From Flavobacterium defluvii (GTDB lineage Bacteria > Bacteroidota > Bacteroidia > Flavobacteriales > Flavobacteriaceae): 64,000 bases of DNA. The notes under the pieces were generated by a model. The model searched no databases. It saw nothing but the letters and a program-made list of their open reading frames with translations, and was not told the DNA's origin. The stretch covers positions 62,001 through 126,000 of the forward strand of contig NZ_FQWC01000011.1 in NCBI RefSeq assembly GCF_900129555.1, given 5' to 3'. This document shows, one piece after another, positions 52,968 to 62,909 of the stretch. Position numbers and translations under genes: made by a program. Positions within the stretch are counted from its first letter, which is position 1. Each line of letters opens with the position of its first letter.

Positions 52968-53477
52968 ATGGAAAATAAAAACAGAAATTTATACAGACTG
53001 GACGAACTTTCTGACTATAAAGTTGCTTCTAACTATTCTGATGTAAGAGGCTGGAAAATAGTAGACGCCGACAACCGCACTATAGGAACTATAGATAATC
53101 TTTGGGTTAATAAAGATATGCAGCGTGTTGTTTATCTGGATGTGAGTCTGGATAAAAAATTAATAGAAGATAATCACAGAGAAGTGCACGACGCAATAGC
53201 ATACGACAACGGAAAAGAGTTTATCTATAAAGATGGAGAAAGTCATATCATTATACCAATTGGATCTGTAAACATAAACAAAGACACAAAAATTGTTATG
53301 GCTAACAGTATAGGATATGATACATTTCGAAACACGAGCAGATATAACATACAGCAGAATTTTGACCGAGACTATGAAAGAAGAGTTATGAAATCGTATT
53401 ATCCAGATGATGTTCATGTTTCAAATGAAAGTGATGATGATGCTTTTTACAGACGCAGGGAATTTGACAACCATTAA
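52968..53477 (+). CDS. PRC-barrel domain protein
   Basis: 169 residues. A PRC-barrel lies at ~25-105 (SNYSDVRGWKIVDADNR, TIDNLWVNK, VVYLDVSL), and the rest is Asp/Arg/Tyr-rich with little order. Such proteins in Flavobacteria are often stress-linked; the function is not set. No signal peptide. A terminator follows at 53504. Confidence 0.82.
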   Translation: MENKNRNLYRLDELSDYKVASNYSDVRGWKIVDADNRTIGTIDNLWVNKDMQRVVYLDVSLDKKLIEDNHREVHDAIAYDNGKEFIYKDGESHIIIPIGSVNINKDTKIVMANSIGYDTFRNTSRYNIQQNFDRDYERRVMKSYYPDDVHVSNESDDDAFYRRREFDNH

Positions 53478-53503
53478 TATTGTTAAATGCTTATACAAAA
53501 ATT

Positions 53504-53542
53504 AAAAAGATCAAACGTTTAATTGCGTGCGATCTTTTTTTG
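53504..53542 (+). terminator. Terminator after the PRC-barrel gene
   Basis: AAAAAGATC pairs with GATCTTTTT (9 bp) with a T-run. The rest of the 284-bp gap 53478-53761 contains the next terminator and AT-rich sequence. Confidence 0.65.
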
Positions 53543-53615
53543 TAAACTTCTATTTCGAAACAAAACACGAGAAACGAGATTTTTTCTAACTTAAATAAAA
53601 GTCTTAGAAAAGCAA

Positions 53616-53645
53616 AAACCTGCAAATCGTAAGACTTGCAGGTTT
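53616..53645 (-). terminator. Terminator of the PUL operon
   Basis: AAACCTGCAA and TTGCAGGTTT form a 10-bp stem; on the minus strand a T-rich run follows. It ends the operon 116 bp past the GH16 gene. Confidence 0.7.
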
Positions 53646-53761
53646 GTTTCATTTTTAGGTTTTCAAAAGATTCAAAAACTTTCGTTTCACGGCCCTTTTA
53701 TTTAGGACAGTAAATTCACTATAGTTTGTTTTAAAAATCAATTAATGCAAAAAATATAGAA

Positions 53762-54703
53762 TTAGATTGGTCTTTTATAGACCGTTACATCATCTACCCA
53801 CATCATTACAGTAGAAAATAATTTGATTTTATTAGGGTCAATAAAGTTAGAATCTTTTGATCCGACATTCAGATTAAATATAATAGAGTGAGGCCCAAAA
53901 TTATTTAAGTTAAGGTTGCCTGCACTACTATTTGTATACGTTGAAACCGTTACATTATCGACTTTTATAGTTACTGTTACGACATTGTTCTGCATTTTCC
54001 AAAACGATTCATACAAGTGCCATCCGCCATTTCCGTTAATATCAAAATTACCCGGATAGTTTCTTTCGGCAGCGTTTCCTAATAAATTTGCTCCCGAAGA
54101 AGTTCCATAAAAAAGATTTGAAGTAAAACGACTTGCATTAGGGGCAAAAGAATAGCCTTCCATAATATCTATTTCTCCTTTTGTTGGCCAGGCATTTTGC
54201 TGCACAGACCAGAAAGCAGGCCAGGCACCATAAGTCTCCGTGAAAGATTTATACGTTCCTCTATCCATCGCTATTAATTTAATATTAGCAGAAAGCATAT
54301 ACTCTGTATTATTTTCAGGCTTATATTGATAATGAGAAGAAATAAATCCGGATTGATATTTGTATGTACTTAGTTTAGTGGTCTTGATTTCAAGGCATTG
54401 TTTTCCATCTCTCCATTGTGTCGTAGGTACAGAACTATAATAATCGCAATACCATGAGTTATAATCTGCTCGCTGCTCCTTTGTCCATTGCGATAAACTG
54501 GATCCTACATCAAATGTATCTTCAAATTGTTTAACCCATGGAGCGCCTGCAGCTTTGTTTGTACTGCTTTTTGTACCGGAATTTCCAGATTGTTCTTTTG
54601 CCGATTGGTCTTTCGTAGTTGGAGTTACGTCCTCAGCGCAGGACGCAAGCCCTAAACCTAATACACATGTAACTGTTAACGCTAACAAATTTAATCTTTT
54701 CAT
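53762..54703 (-). CDS. GH16-family glucanase, surface lipoprotein
   Basis: 313 residues. Lipoprotein signal MKRLNLLALTVTCVLGLGLASC, split here, with acidic AED after the Cys, favours surface display. A low-complexity linker (~25-55) precedes the GH16 jelly roll (~58-312) with the catalytic GEIDIMEG motif (two Glu and an Asp). GH16 acts on beta-1,3/1,4-glucans, agars or carrageenans. Its neighbours (GH10, SusCD) point to hemicellulose or mixed-linkage glucan. It is the last gene of the PUL operon. Confidence 0.88.
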   Translation of the reverse strand: MKRLNLLALTVTCVLGLGLASCAEDVTPTTKDQSAKEQSGNSGTKSSTNKAAGAPWVKQFEDTFDVGSSLSQWTKEQRADYNSWYCDYYSSVPTTQWRDGKQCLEIKTTKLSTYKYQSGFISSHYQYKPENNTEYMLSANIKLIAMDRGTYKSFTETYGAWPAFWSVQQNAWPTKGEIDIMEGYSFAPNASRFTSNLFYGTSSGANLLGNAAERNYPGNFDINGNGGWHLYESFWKMQNNVVTVTIKVDNVTVSTYTNSSAGNLNLNNFGPHSIIFNLNVGSKDSNFIDPNKIKLFSTVMMWVDDVTVYKRPI

Positions 54704-54759
54704 AATTTAATTTTTTGGTTAATTAATAGTTGAGTAAAGTATTATAGTTTTAAAAAAAA

Positions 54760-56151
54760 TTAATCTAAGCCTTCCAGAAATCCGGTATGAGAACTTTTGA
54801 CAGCAAAATTTGAATCGTATAATAAAGGCCAGTCATTTCCGGGATGATTTAATTCTGCATTAAACGGAATCCAGGATTCATTATCCTTCATTCCCCAAAT
54901 AGTTAAGGCGTATTTGTTTGCTGCCGGAAGCGCATTATAAATTTTTACCATTTCCTTGTATTTTTCTTTTTGCGCAAGCCTTCTTTCGTTTGTGAAAGTA
55001 GAAATGTCATTAGATGGATTTACTTGTATATCCAGTTCAGAAACGTGAATTTTCAATCCTTTCGATACTGCTCTGTTAAGATCTGTTTCTATTTGAGCTT
55101 TTGTCGGGCTTAAATACGTGTTGTGCATTTGGAAACCGATTCCATCAATCACATTGGCAGCTTTTAAATCATCGACAATACTAAAAACTTTGTCTTGTTT
55201 TGCGGTATTAGTTGAAGTTGCATAATCATTGTAGAATAACAATAATGATGTATCGCCAGCAGCAGTTGCGGCAGCTCTTGCCCATTGAAAACAGTCTTTT
55301 ACATAATTAGGTCCCATTCGCTGCAAGAAAATAGTATTTCGCATAGCACCGCCATTGTCATCTACAGCTTCGTTAACTACATCCCATGATTTTACTTTTC
55401 CGGCGTAATGTGTCACTACAGCAGTAATGTATTTTTTAACTTCTGCAGCAAATTCTGCATCAGTACCAGAAAAATCTTTTAACCATTGCGGTACCGAATT
55501 GTGCCAGACTAAAGCATGGCCATGAACATTGATATTATTGGCATTTCCGTATGCCACAATTTTATCGGCTACAGTCCAGTTGTAAACACCGCTTGCAGTC
55601 GAGATCTGATCCATTTTCATTTCATATTCGGCAGAAATACTGCTGAATTCATTTTTTAAAATAATATCATACGGACTTCCGTTTGTCAATTGTGACGCTT
55701 TTATCGCCATACCTACAAAAAACGGATTGGCTAGCTTATTTACTTTTACTTTTAAAAAAGTCGGATCTTCAGGAATACCGCTTGAACCTGTTGTGACAAC
55801 ACTAATCACATTTGAATAACCTGAAATTTCTGTTTCATTTTTAGCTCTTACCCGGTAATAATATTGTGTTCCTCCGGTCAAACCTGTTACGACTTCATTT
55901 AAATCAGTAACTTCTTTTGCGTTGTAATTTGGGACAAAAGAGGTAAAGTCTGCTGTGGTTGAAACATCTAGAAGATAACTCTTTGAATGTGAAACATAAT
56001 ACCATTTTGCCCTAAAACCATTATCATTTACATCTTTTGCAGTGTTTGCAACAGGCGTTTCTAAAGTTTCAGCAACTTCATTGTCGTCTTTTGAGCAGGC
56101 ATTTAAAAAGAAGAAGATGCTGGTCAGCATTAATAAAAATTTAATTTTCAT
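54760..56151 (-). CDS. GH10 endo-xylanase with Fn3 domain, lipoprotein
   Basis: 463 residues. Lipoprotein signal ending LNACSKDD, then an Fn3 domain (~33-120) and a GH10 barrel (~135-460). Acid/base Glu in VVNEAVDD, nucleophile in HVSELDIQV, and HALVWHNSVPQW near the barrel start. GH10 cuts beta-1,4-xylan internally. It lies between the GH16 and glycan-binding protein genes. Acidic residues after the Cys suggest surface placement. The 353-bp gap upstream holds repeat copy B and a terminator. Confidence 0.93.
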   Translation of the reverse strand: MKIKFLLMLTSIFFFLNACSKDDNEVAETLETPVANTAKDVNDNGFRAKWYYVSHSKSYLLDVSTTADFTSFVPNYNAKEVTDLNEVVTGLTGGTQYYYRVRAKNETEISGYSNVISVVTTGSSGIPEDPTFLKVKVNKLANPFFVGMAIKASQLTNGSPYDIILKNEFSSISAEYEMKMDQISTASGVYNWTVADKIVAYGNANNINVHGHALVWHNSVPQWLKDFSGTDAEFAAEVKKYITAVVTHYAGKVKSWDVVNEAVDDNGGAMRNTIFLQRMGPNYVKDCFQWARAAATAAGDTSLLLFYNDYATSTNTAKQDKVFSIVDDLKAANVIDGIGFQMHNTYLSPTKAQIETDLNRAVSKGLKIHVSELDIQVNPSNDISTFTNERRLAQKEKYKEMVKIYNALPAANKYALTIWGMKDNESWIPFNAELNHPGNDWPLLYDSNFAVKSSHTGFLEGLD

Positions 56152-56280
56152 ACTGTTTTTTATTATAGAATATTCTTCGTTGTTACGATGAATACTCTGA
56201 TTTATAGTTTCTGTTTTTTATTATATAACACGTTGGTTGTGATTACTTTTGTTCGTTTTGCCAGAATCATAAAAAACTTA

Positions 56281-56415
56281 AACACATAGAAACATAGCTT
56301 TTGGTCCCTTAAAAAAGGCGTTTCACTTATTTAAAATAAACATAGAGAGCTATGTATTAGAAACATGTTTTTTTATACTCTTTTTAAAGAAATAAAATCT
56401 ATGTTTCTATGTGTT
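56281..56415 (-). repeat. 135-bp inverted-repeat element, copy B
   Basis: Perfect 17-bp terminal repeats (56281-56297 and 56399-56415), same as copy C. The GGCGTTTCAC block shows it is inverted relative to copies A and C. Central dyad ACATAG-N4-CTATGT at 56340-56355. Confidence 0.8.
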
Positions 56416-56454
56416 AAAATAATTATACCTAACGAGGTTATATAGTTTACTTTT

Positions 56455-56487
56455 AAAAGAGGCTGTACTTGAAACAGCCTCTTTTTT
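56455..56487 (-). terminator. Terminator after the IPT-domain gene
   Basis: A 12-bp stem (AAAAGAGGCTGT with ACAGCCTCTTTT) lies just past the stop at 56505. It may partly separate SusCD-type genes from the GH genes. Confidence 0.75.
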
Positions 56488-56504
56488 AGTTAAAGACCAA
56501 TCAA

Positions 56505-57608
56505 TTATTGGTAACGAATTTTAATATTATCAAATTTAATGGCACTAGGATTTGGCGAATCTCCCTGAGCAACTCCAACCTTTATTTCATTAATTTTAGA
56601 AGCATCCAAAGAAGCTGCTGTATTTGAGCCAAAACCATAATTATCTTTAAAATCTGCAATTGATATGGTTTTTGTAGTCCAGTTAACATCTGTAATTTTA
56701 AAATTATAACCATAGTTTACGCCGTCGATAGTATTTAACTGAATGGCAAAATTTGCCCCAACAACATTTGCACTTACATCAATATCAATAAAAGTTTTTG
56801 TCGCATCTTTATTAGCAGCACTTAAGAAATTGGCTCCGCCGCCGCCGCTGCTTCCATTATAACCATTTGCAGTTGATCCGCCCCAAACTAATGTGGTGTA
56901 ATTTCCTGTTGGCCCGCCTGTAGTACTCGCATTAAAACTTTCAATGTCGCCATAAGAAGTCCATTCTGTTCTTACGCCATTTCCGTCAAAATCAGACACC
57001 AAAACGATTGTTGCAAAATTTATTGTTTGTTTGGCAGCACCTCCCGGAGTAGTAATTACCAGTTCAGATCCTGAAACGGCATTAGCAGGTAAACCGATAA
57101 TAACAGAAGTAGATGATTTTAGTGTATAACTTACTGTTTTTCCTCCTAAGGTTATCGATGAAATATTATAAAACCAAGTTCCTTCAATTTCAAGCGGATA
57201 CCCCGGAGTTGCGACTGCGGGAGTTGTTTTTGTAATGGTTGGAACTGGCTGTAAAATTTCAATTTCTTTAGTTACAGACCCCGTTCCGGTTATAAATGTA
57301 ATAGGCTGTTTTCCAAATCGACTGCCTAATTTTTCATCAAAAGTAATAGTGAAAATAAACGATTTATCTGAATTGTAGTTTGGATTGAAACTGATGTCAA
57401 TTTTATTGTCCAGCGTAATCTTTTTTAATCCTTCTAAACCTTTTCCTTCAACTCTGACTTTGTTTAATGGAAAAGCCTGATTAAGTAAATCTCCCGGTTC
57501 TGCAACCATTGCATCTATGTTTGCTGTAACTGCATCGTCGTTATCGCAGGCTGTAAAAGCAGCTAATGCGAAAATAATTAGAATTCTATATTTTAGTTTA
57601 TTGATCAT
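56505..57608 (-). CDS. IPT/TIG-domain surface glycan-binding lipoprotein
   Basis: 367 residues. Lipoprotein signal with TACDNDDAV after cleavage (acidic, surface type). One or two IPT/TIG-like beta-sandwich regions (~40-195, PTITKTTPAVATPGYPLEIEG part) are followed by a C-terminal sugar-binding-like domain (~200-367) rich in Gly, Asn and Trp. It takes the SusE/SGBP position after SusD, with a 6-bp gap. It probably captures glycan for the SusCD importer. Ligand unknown. Confidence 0.83.
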   Translation of the reverse strand: MINKLKYRILIIFALAAFTACDNDDAVTANIDAMVAEPGDLLNQAFPLNKVRVEGKGLEGLKKITLDNKIDISFNPNYNSDKSFIFTITFDEKLGSRFGKQPITFITGTGSVTKEIEILQPVPTITKTTPAVATPGYPLEIEGTWFYNISSITLGGKTVSYTLKSSTSVIIGLPANAVSGSELVITTPGGAAKQTINFATIVLVSDFDGNGVRTEWTSYGDIESFNASTTGGPTGNYTTLVWGGSTANGYNGSSGGGGANFLSAANKDATKTFIDIDVSANVVGANFAIQLNTIDGVNYGYNFKITDVNWTTKTISIADFKDNYGFGSNTAASLDASKINEIKVGVAQGDSPNPSAIKFDNIKIRYQ

Positions 57609-57614
57609 AATAAA

Positions 57615-59138
57615 TTAGTTAAAGTTAAAAGGAACTGGCGGCTCTAATAATGACGGGTTAGTATCAATAGCAGACTGCGGTAATGGCAGCTCAAAGTAAT
57701 TGCTTCCCGGAGTTATCTTTCTTGAGACCAACTCAGTTCGGGCATCATCAGAATAAAAACCAACTTCCTGCTGCGAAATGATCGCTGTTGCTTCAGAAAG
57801 TCCGCGGCGTTTCAAGTCGAAGAAATATTGTCCTTCAAGTGCAAATTCAATTCTTCTTTCATTAAAAAGATCGTCTCTTGTTAATACCGTTTTAGCTGGT
57901 AATCCGGCTCTAGCTCTTACTTCGTTGAATGAACTTAAGGCTGCTGCAGAAGTAGTGGAAGGTGCTCCGGCCAAAATCGCTTCGGAATTCATCAATAAAA
58001 TATCAGAATATCTTAATATGATGGTGTTTTGCGAAGTTCTCATAAAGAACACATCATTTCTTTCGGCTGCAGAACCTACAATGTATTTTCTGAAATTTGC
58101 TGCCGTAGAAGAATATATTTTTTTATACGTAAAACCACCTTGATTTTTTAATAATTCAGGATAAAAGTCACCATCTGTCATTATTGTGTTCTTTTTTCTG
58201 ATGTCATTTGGTTCAAATCCATTTTGAAGGGAAATGGATGGAAGGTAAACTCCCCATCCGTCACCTCCGCCAGTAATTCCTGTACCTCCCGGAACTATAT
58301 AAGCCTGATTGGTATTTTGTGTTCCCCATTCTGTTGCAATGGCTTTCCACTGAAGTGCAAACATACTTTCAGCACTATTGTTATTTTCCGGACTGCTGAA
58401 TAAGTTCCCGTACTCCTGAATCAAAATATATTGATTGCCCATAATTTTTTGGGTTAAAGCGGCACATTCTGCATATTCATTTAAAGTCAAATGTACTTTT
58501 GCCAAAATACCCATAGCCACATATTTAGTAACGTAACCCTTTTTGGCAGCTCTTTCTGGTAAATTTGCGACAGCATATTCTAAATCCTGTTTGATGAATT
58601 TATAAACATCAGAAACAAGATTTCTTTTTGGCTGAGCCGCAGAACCTGCTTTATTGATGATTGGCACAGCTCCAAAAGTTCTTACCAGATAGAAATAAGC
58701 ATTTGCTCTCATGAATCTTGATATGGCTATGGCATTTTTATAAGATGCTTCCGGGAGTTCGCTTTTTCTGTCTTCGACTAAACTCATTAAATTATTCGAT
58801 TGGTCGATAACCGAAAATAAAGCCACATATCCTTCTGTCAGGATTGGGTTTTGTGAAGTTACCTGAGCATCTTTAAATTGTGCATAAGCCCCATCAAATG
58901 TAAAAGCATTTCCGGCGTACATATCGCCAACGGCAATCAGGAACTTGTCGTTGAAGGCAAACCATGGTTTAAAATATAAACTCTCGGCAATTCCGTCAAA
59001 AGCCGTAACTCCTTCGGGTAAATCAGCTGGTGTTAATTGATTCTCAGATGGTGCATCCAAAAAATCATCTGAACAAGAAAATAAAGACAGCAATGGTATC
59101 AGCATTCCCATCATAAAAAGTTTAAAAAGTTTTTTCAT
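57615..59138 (-). CDS. SusD/RagB-family glycan-binding lipoprotein
   Basis: 507 residues, lipoprotein (signal ending LFSCSDDFLDAP). TPR-type helical SusD fold with the N-terminal DAPSENQLTP region, RANAYFYLVRTFGAVP and the C-terminal FDLKRRG, all typical of the family. It forms the lid on the SusC channel at the cell surface. Follows SusC by 59 bp. Confidence 0.95.
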   Translation of the reverse strand: MKKLFKLFMMGMLIPLLSLFSCSDDFLDAPSENQLTPADLPEGVTAFDGIAESLYFKPWFAFNDKFLIAVGDMYAGNAFTFDGAYAQFKDAQVTSQNPILTEGYVALFSVIDQSNNLMSLVEDRKSELPEASYKNAIAISRFMRANAYFYLVRTFGAVPIINKAGSAAQPKRNLVSDVYKFIKQDLEYAVANLPERAAKKGYVTKYVAMGILAKVHLTLNEYAECAALTQKIMGNQYILIQEYGNLFSSPENNNSAESMFALQWKAIATEWGTQNTNQAYIVPGGTGITGGGDGWGVYLPSISLQNGFEPNDIRKKNTIMTDGDFYPELLKNQGGFTYKKIYSSTAANFRKYIVGSAAERNDVFFMRTSQNTIILRYSDILLMNSEAILAGAPSTTSAAALSSFNEVRARAGLPAKTVLTRDDLFNERRIEFALEGQYFFDLKRRGLSEATAIISQQEVGFYSDDARTELVSRKITPGSNYFELPLPQSAIDTNPSLLEPPVPFNFN

Positions 59139-59197
59139 AACTATATTTTTATGTTAATGAGTATGAATCATTAAGTTAAATGTGTTTTTTTTTAATC

Positions 59198-62100
59198 TTA
59201 GAATTCTAAATTCACCCCAACAGAAGTTGTTCTTGGTACAGGATAACGTCCTAAATCAATTCCGCTTAATGTTATATTCTGATCTAAATTTCCAAGGGCA
59301 GGATCAAAGCCTGTGTATTTTGTAAACGTGTATAAATTTTGAACGTTTACATACAATCTTACTTTAGAGATAAAAGAGTTATCGAATATTTTGTTTGGCA
59401 AATCGTAGCTCAACGAAACATTCTGAATTCTTAAATAAGAACCGTCTTCTACAAATCGGTTTGAGATTCTTCCGTTACCATTTGGGTCGTTAAGTGTAAT
59501 TCTTGGTACATCTGTATTTTCGTTTACGCCCGGTTCAAAAGCGCGCATCGCCTGTGTACTGACATTTCCGAATCTATCACCAAATCCAGGATAAATTCCA
59601 TCGGTATAATGACGGGTAAAGTTGTAAATCTGGTTGCCCTGACTTCCTGTTAAAACAACTCCAAGATTAAAGTTTTTGTATCTAAAGTTATTAGTAACGG
59701 CATACGTAAAATCTGGAATAGCGCTTCCTATAGCAGTTTGATCTTTACTGTCTATTTTTCCGTCGCCGTTAAGATCTTTAAAACGAATGTCTCCAATTCC
59801 TGTTCCTGTTTCCTGAACTGGCCCTGCCGCTAATTCAGCAGCGTTTTTAAACAAGCCATCAGTTACATATCCGTAAAATTGTCCAACCGGTTCTCCTTCT
59901 GTAGTTCTTGTAACGGTATATAAATCAAATTGTACTTTTCCTAACAGAGATTTTCCTTCGCCTTGAAAACGAGTAAGCTCATTATTGTATTTTGAAAAAA
60001 TAATCGTAGTATCCCAATTAAAATTTTCAGTAGAAATATTTCGGGTATTCAGCGTAAGCTCAATTCCTTTTGTTACAATTTCTCCCGTATTCAGGTAATA
60101 ATTTAGTGCACTTTGATTGGATTCATCATTGATTTGTTTGGTAAGGAAATCAGATGATTTTTTAATATAATAATCAAAATCTAATTTTACTCTGTTATTA
60201 AACATTGCCAGTTCAAAACCAGCATTGAAAGATTTAAGCGATTCCCATTTAATATCCGGATTTCCTAAATTGTCAATTGTTGGTGAAACACCTCCAAATG
60301 GTGATGCCAGAAGGGATAAAATAGTCTGATAACGGTTTGCCGGAATATTTTGATTTCCTACCAAACCATAACCTGCTCTAAATTTAAGGTAATTAATCGT
60401 GTTTGATAAAGGCTCAAAGAATTTTTCGTTACTTACAGTCCATCCTCCTGAAAATGAAGGGAAATAACCCCATTTGTTGTTAGGGCCAAAGTTTGATGAA
60501 GCATCGGCTCTTAAAGAAGCTGAGAAAGAATATCTATCAGAAAAACTGTAATTTAATCTTGAGATATAAGAGGTCATAGCCCATCTTCCGGAACCATTTC
60601 CGTTCAACGCTGTATCAATGTCACCAATGTTTAAGTTCGTAAAATCTTTATTTAAAAACTCACCGGTTCTATAACCGCTTAAATACTCATAATAACTTTC
60701 CTGTGCTTCCTGACCTAATAAAAATGTAAAATTGTGATTTTCATTTATTGTTTTATTATAGGTCAAATAATTTTTGATATTCCAGTAATAACTCTGATCC
60801 TGTTGTTTGAATGATTTATTTAAAAGTTCGGTTACATTTCCTAAAGTATACTTTGGAGCAAAAGTTTTGCTTTTCGAAAAATTCAAGTCATATCCTAACT
60901 CGGTTCTAAAAACAAGTCCTTTAATCAGCGTAAAATCAGCAAATAAATTTCCGTTGATTTTAAATCTTTCTGTCGTCGAATTATTGTATTCTGATAAAGC
61001 GATTGGGTTAGTAGCCTCATTAGCAGAAGATCCTAAACCTGTTGTTGGTCCCGCATAAGAACCATCTGCAGCTCTAACCGGTAATTCTGGAGATTGTCTT
61101 AAAGCGTTCATAACTAATCCGCCTCTGTCATCATTTCTAACCACTTGCTGAGACGATTTGCTTACAGATAAGCTGTTACCAATTTTCAGCCATGATTTTA
61201 CATTAGAATCAACATTTAAACGCATAGATAATCTGTTGAAATCTGAATTCAAAACAATTCCTTCCTGATCAAAATAGTTTAAAGAAGTATAAAAACGTGT
61301 TCCTTCTTTTTCTCCCGAAAATGAAAGCTGATGATTGTACATCGTAGCCGTTCTAAAAAGTTCGTCCTGCCAGTTTGTTCCTTTTCCTAATAAATCTGGT
61401 TTTTGATATTGATAAGGAACAGGTTCGCCGTTTAATGTGTAAATTTTGGCCTGATATTTAGCATACTGCGGTAAGTTTAAAACATCAACTGTATTGGTTA
61501 TTTCCTGAGTTCCTAAATAGGTTTCGTAGGCAAATTTTGATTTTCCTTTTTTTCCTTTTTTGGTTGTAATCAAAACCACACCGTTTGCACCATTTGAGCC
61601 ATAAATTGCCGTTGCCGACGCATCTTTTAGAATGTCAATGGTTTCGATATCAGAAATATTTAAACCAGACAAAGCCGAGTTTTTAGTTTGTCCGTTTCCT
61701 CCGCCTAAAGCACTGAATGAGAATGTATCATTGTTTTTATCGGCAAAAACCGGCGTTCCGTCAATTACATACAAAGGTTCATTACCATTGATGGAAGTAA
61801 TTCCTCTAATCTGTACCGAAATTCCTCCTCCAGGAGTTCCCGAATTTTGAGTAACATTTACACCGGCAGCTTTACCTACAAGTGCCTGATCGATTGAAAC
61901 AAAGGGTTTGTCCTGAATTTCTGAAGCTTTGATAGAGGAGACTGCACCATTTATATCTTTTCGCTTTGAAGTTCCGTACCCAATAACTACGACTTCATTT
62001 AATTTCTCCAGGTCACTTACCATCGTAACCTGCATAACACCTTTTGTGTCTGCTGGTAATGATAAATTTTTATAACCTACATAAGTAAAAAGCAGTAATG

Positions 62101-62302
62101 CTTTTGGTTCTACATTGTTAAGGACAAAGCTACCGTCAAAATCGGTAACCGTTCCGTTTTGTGTTCCTTGTACTATTACACTAACACCCGGCAGGTTGGC
62201 TCCTCCAGATGTTACTTTACCTTTAACAGTTTGTGCGAAGAAAAAGTTTCCCCACATACACACTATTAAACACAATAGTTTTTTTAATGTTCTTTTCTGC
62301 AT
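59198..62302 (-). CDS. SusC/RagA-family TonB-linked outer-membrane transporter
   Basis: 1034 residues. Signal peptide (~1-23), carboxypeptidase-regulatory-like domain (~25-105), the LNEVVVIGYGT TonB-box region, a plug (~105-230) with the SINGNEPLYVIDGTP segment, and the 22-strand barrel ending PRTTSVGVNLEF (final Phe). It imports oligosaccharide with SusD, driven by TonB. It is the first gene of the PUL operon; its promoter lies in 62303-62690. Confidence 0.96.
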   Translation of the reverse strand: MQKRTLKKLLCLIVCMWGNFFFAQTVKGKVTSGGANLPGVSVIVQGTQNGTVTDFDGSFVLNNVEPKALLLFTYVGYKNLSLPADTKGVMQVTMVSDLEKLNEVVVIGYGTSKRKDINGAVSSIKASEIQDKPFVSIDQALVGKAAGVNVTQNSGTPGGGISVQIRGITSINGNEPLYVIDGTPVFADKNNDTFSFSALGGGNGQTKNSALSGLNISDIETIDILKDASATAIYGSNGANGVVLITTKKGKKGKSKFAYETYLGTQEITNTVDVLNLPQYAKYQAKIYTLNGEPVPYQYQKPDLLGKGTNWQDELFRTATMYNHQLSFSGEKEGTRFYTSLNYFDQEGIVLNSDFNRLSMRLNVDSNVKSWLKIGNSLSVSKSSQQVVRNDDRGGLVMNALRQSPELPVRAADGSYAGPTTGLGSSANEATNPIALSEYNNSTTERFKINGNLFADFTLIKGLVFRTELGYDLNFSKSKTFAPKYTLGNVTELLNKSFKQQDQSYYWNIKNYLTYNKTINENHNFTFLLGQEAQESYYEYLSGYRTGEFLNKDFTNLNIGDIDTALNGNGSGRWAMTSYISRLNYSFSDRYSFSASLRADASSNFGPNNKWGYFPSFSGGWTVSNEKFFEPLSNTINYLKFRAGYGLVGNQNIPANRYQTILSLLASPFGGVSPTIDNLGNPDIKWESLKSFNAGFELAMFNNRVKLDFDYYIKKSSDFLTKQINDESNQSALNYYLNTGEIVTKGIELTLNTRNISTENFNWDTTIIFSKYNNELTRFQGEGKSLLGKVQFDLYTVTRTTEGEPVGQFYGYVTDGLFKNAAELAAGPVQETGTGIGDIRFKDLNGDGKIDSKDQTAIGSAIPDFTYAVTNNFRYKNFNLGVVLTGSQGNQIYNFTRHYTDGIYPGFGDRFGNVSTQAMRAFEPGVNENTDVPRITLNDPNGNGRISNRFVEDGSYLRIQNVSLSYDLPNKIFDNSFISKVRLYVNVQNLYTFTKYTGFDPALGNLDQNITLSGIDLGRYPVPRTTSVGVNLEF

Positions 62303-62472
62303 AAAATTTGGTTGTTAGTTTACTTGAAAAAATAGTTAATCGTTAAGTTTTAGAAAATATTTAAAATTTTGATCCTCTGCCGGTTGTTTGTTTTGAGTTT
62401 TTGACAAGAGAACTTTTTTCTTAAATATTTCTTAACGAAAGTATATTGTAGAGGTGTTGTATTGTAGAACAG

Positions 62473-62493
62473 ATGTTGCATATTGTGCAACAT
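62473..62493. promoter_or_regulatory. Candidate operator dyad upstream of susC
   Basis: ATGTTGCA (62473-62480) and TGCAACAT (62486-62493) form an 8-bp dyad 170 bp before the SusC start. It may be a binding site for the HTCS regulator encoded next door. The 607-bp gap 62303-62909 contains this, a terminator and repeat copy C. Confidence 0.45.
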
Positions 62494-62688
62494 ATGATGC
62501 AAAAAAAGCTTCGGAACCCTTATTTTAAGCTAAATACATCGTTTGAGTAGAAAAATAACTACTGAGATATTGCTAAAATTTTCACTTAAAAAATATTGTT
62601 TGTTTAAAAAATAACAACAATATTTTTGATATGTTGATTTTTAATTGAAGTTAAAAGCTTTGATTTTTGAAAAAATAGACTGACAAAA

Positions 62689-62719
62689 AAAGAGCTTCAG
62701 TTTTAAACCGAAGCTCTTT
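62689..62719 (-). terminator. Terminator hairpin between the HTCS and SusC genes
   Basis: AAAGAGCTTCAGTTT pairs with AAACCGAAGCTCTTT with one mismatch, 190 bp past the HTCS stop. T-runs are on both sides. Confidence 0.7.
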
Positions 62720-62752
62720 AATAATTAATTATTACCCGTTGGTTGTAATTAT

Positions 62753-62887
62753 AACACATAGAAACATAGATTTTTATGCTAAGAAAGAGTATAAAAATAA
62801 ACCCGTTTCTAACACATAGTGTACTATGTTTGTTTAAACAAGTGAAACGCCTTTTTTAAGCATTCTAAATCTATGTTTCTATGTGTT
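62753..62887 (+). repeat. 135-bp inverted-repeat element, copy C
   Basis: Perfect 17-bp ends (62753-62769 and 62871-62887), central dyad ACATAG-N4-CTATGT at 62814-62829 and GTGAAACGCC block. Same length as copies A and B. Confidence 0.8.
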
Positions 62888-62909
62888 TAAATATTGCGTT
62901 TGTATAGCT

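Noticed and set aside
26161..62887. Insertion sequence or composite transposon bounded by the 135-bp elements
   Set aside because: No transposase gene lies in or between copies B and C, and the interior is an ordinary PUL.
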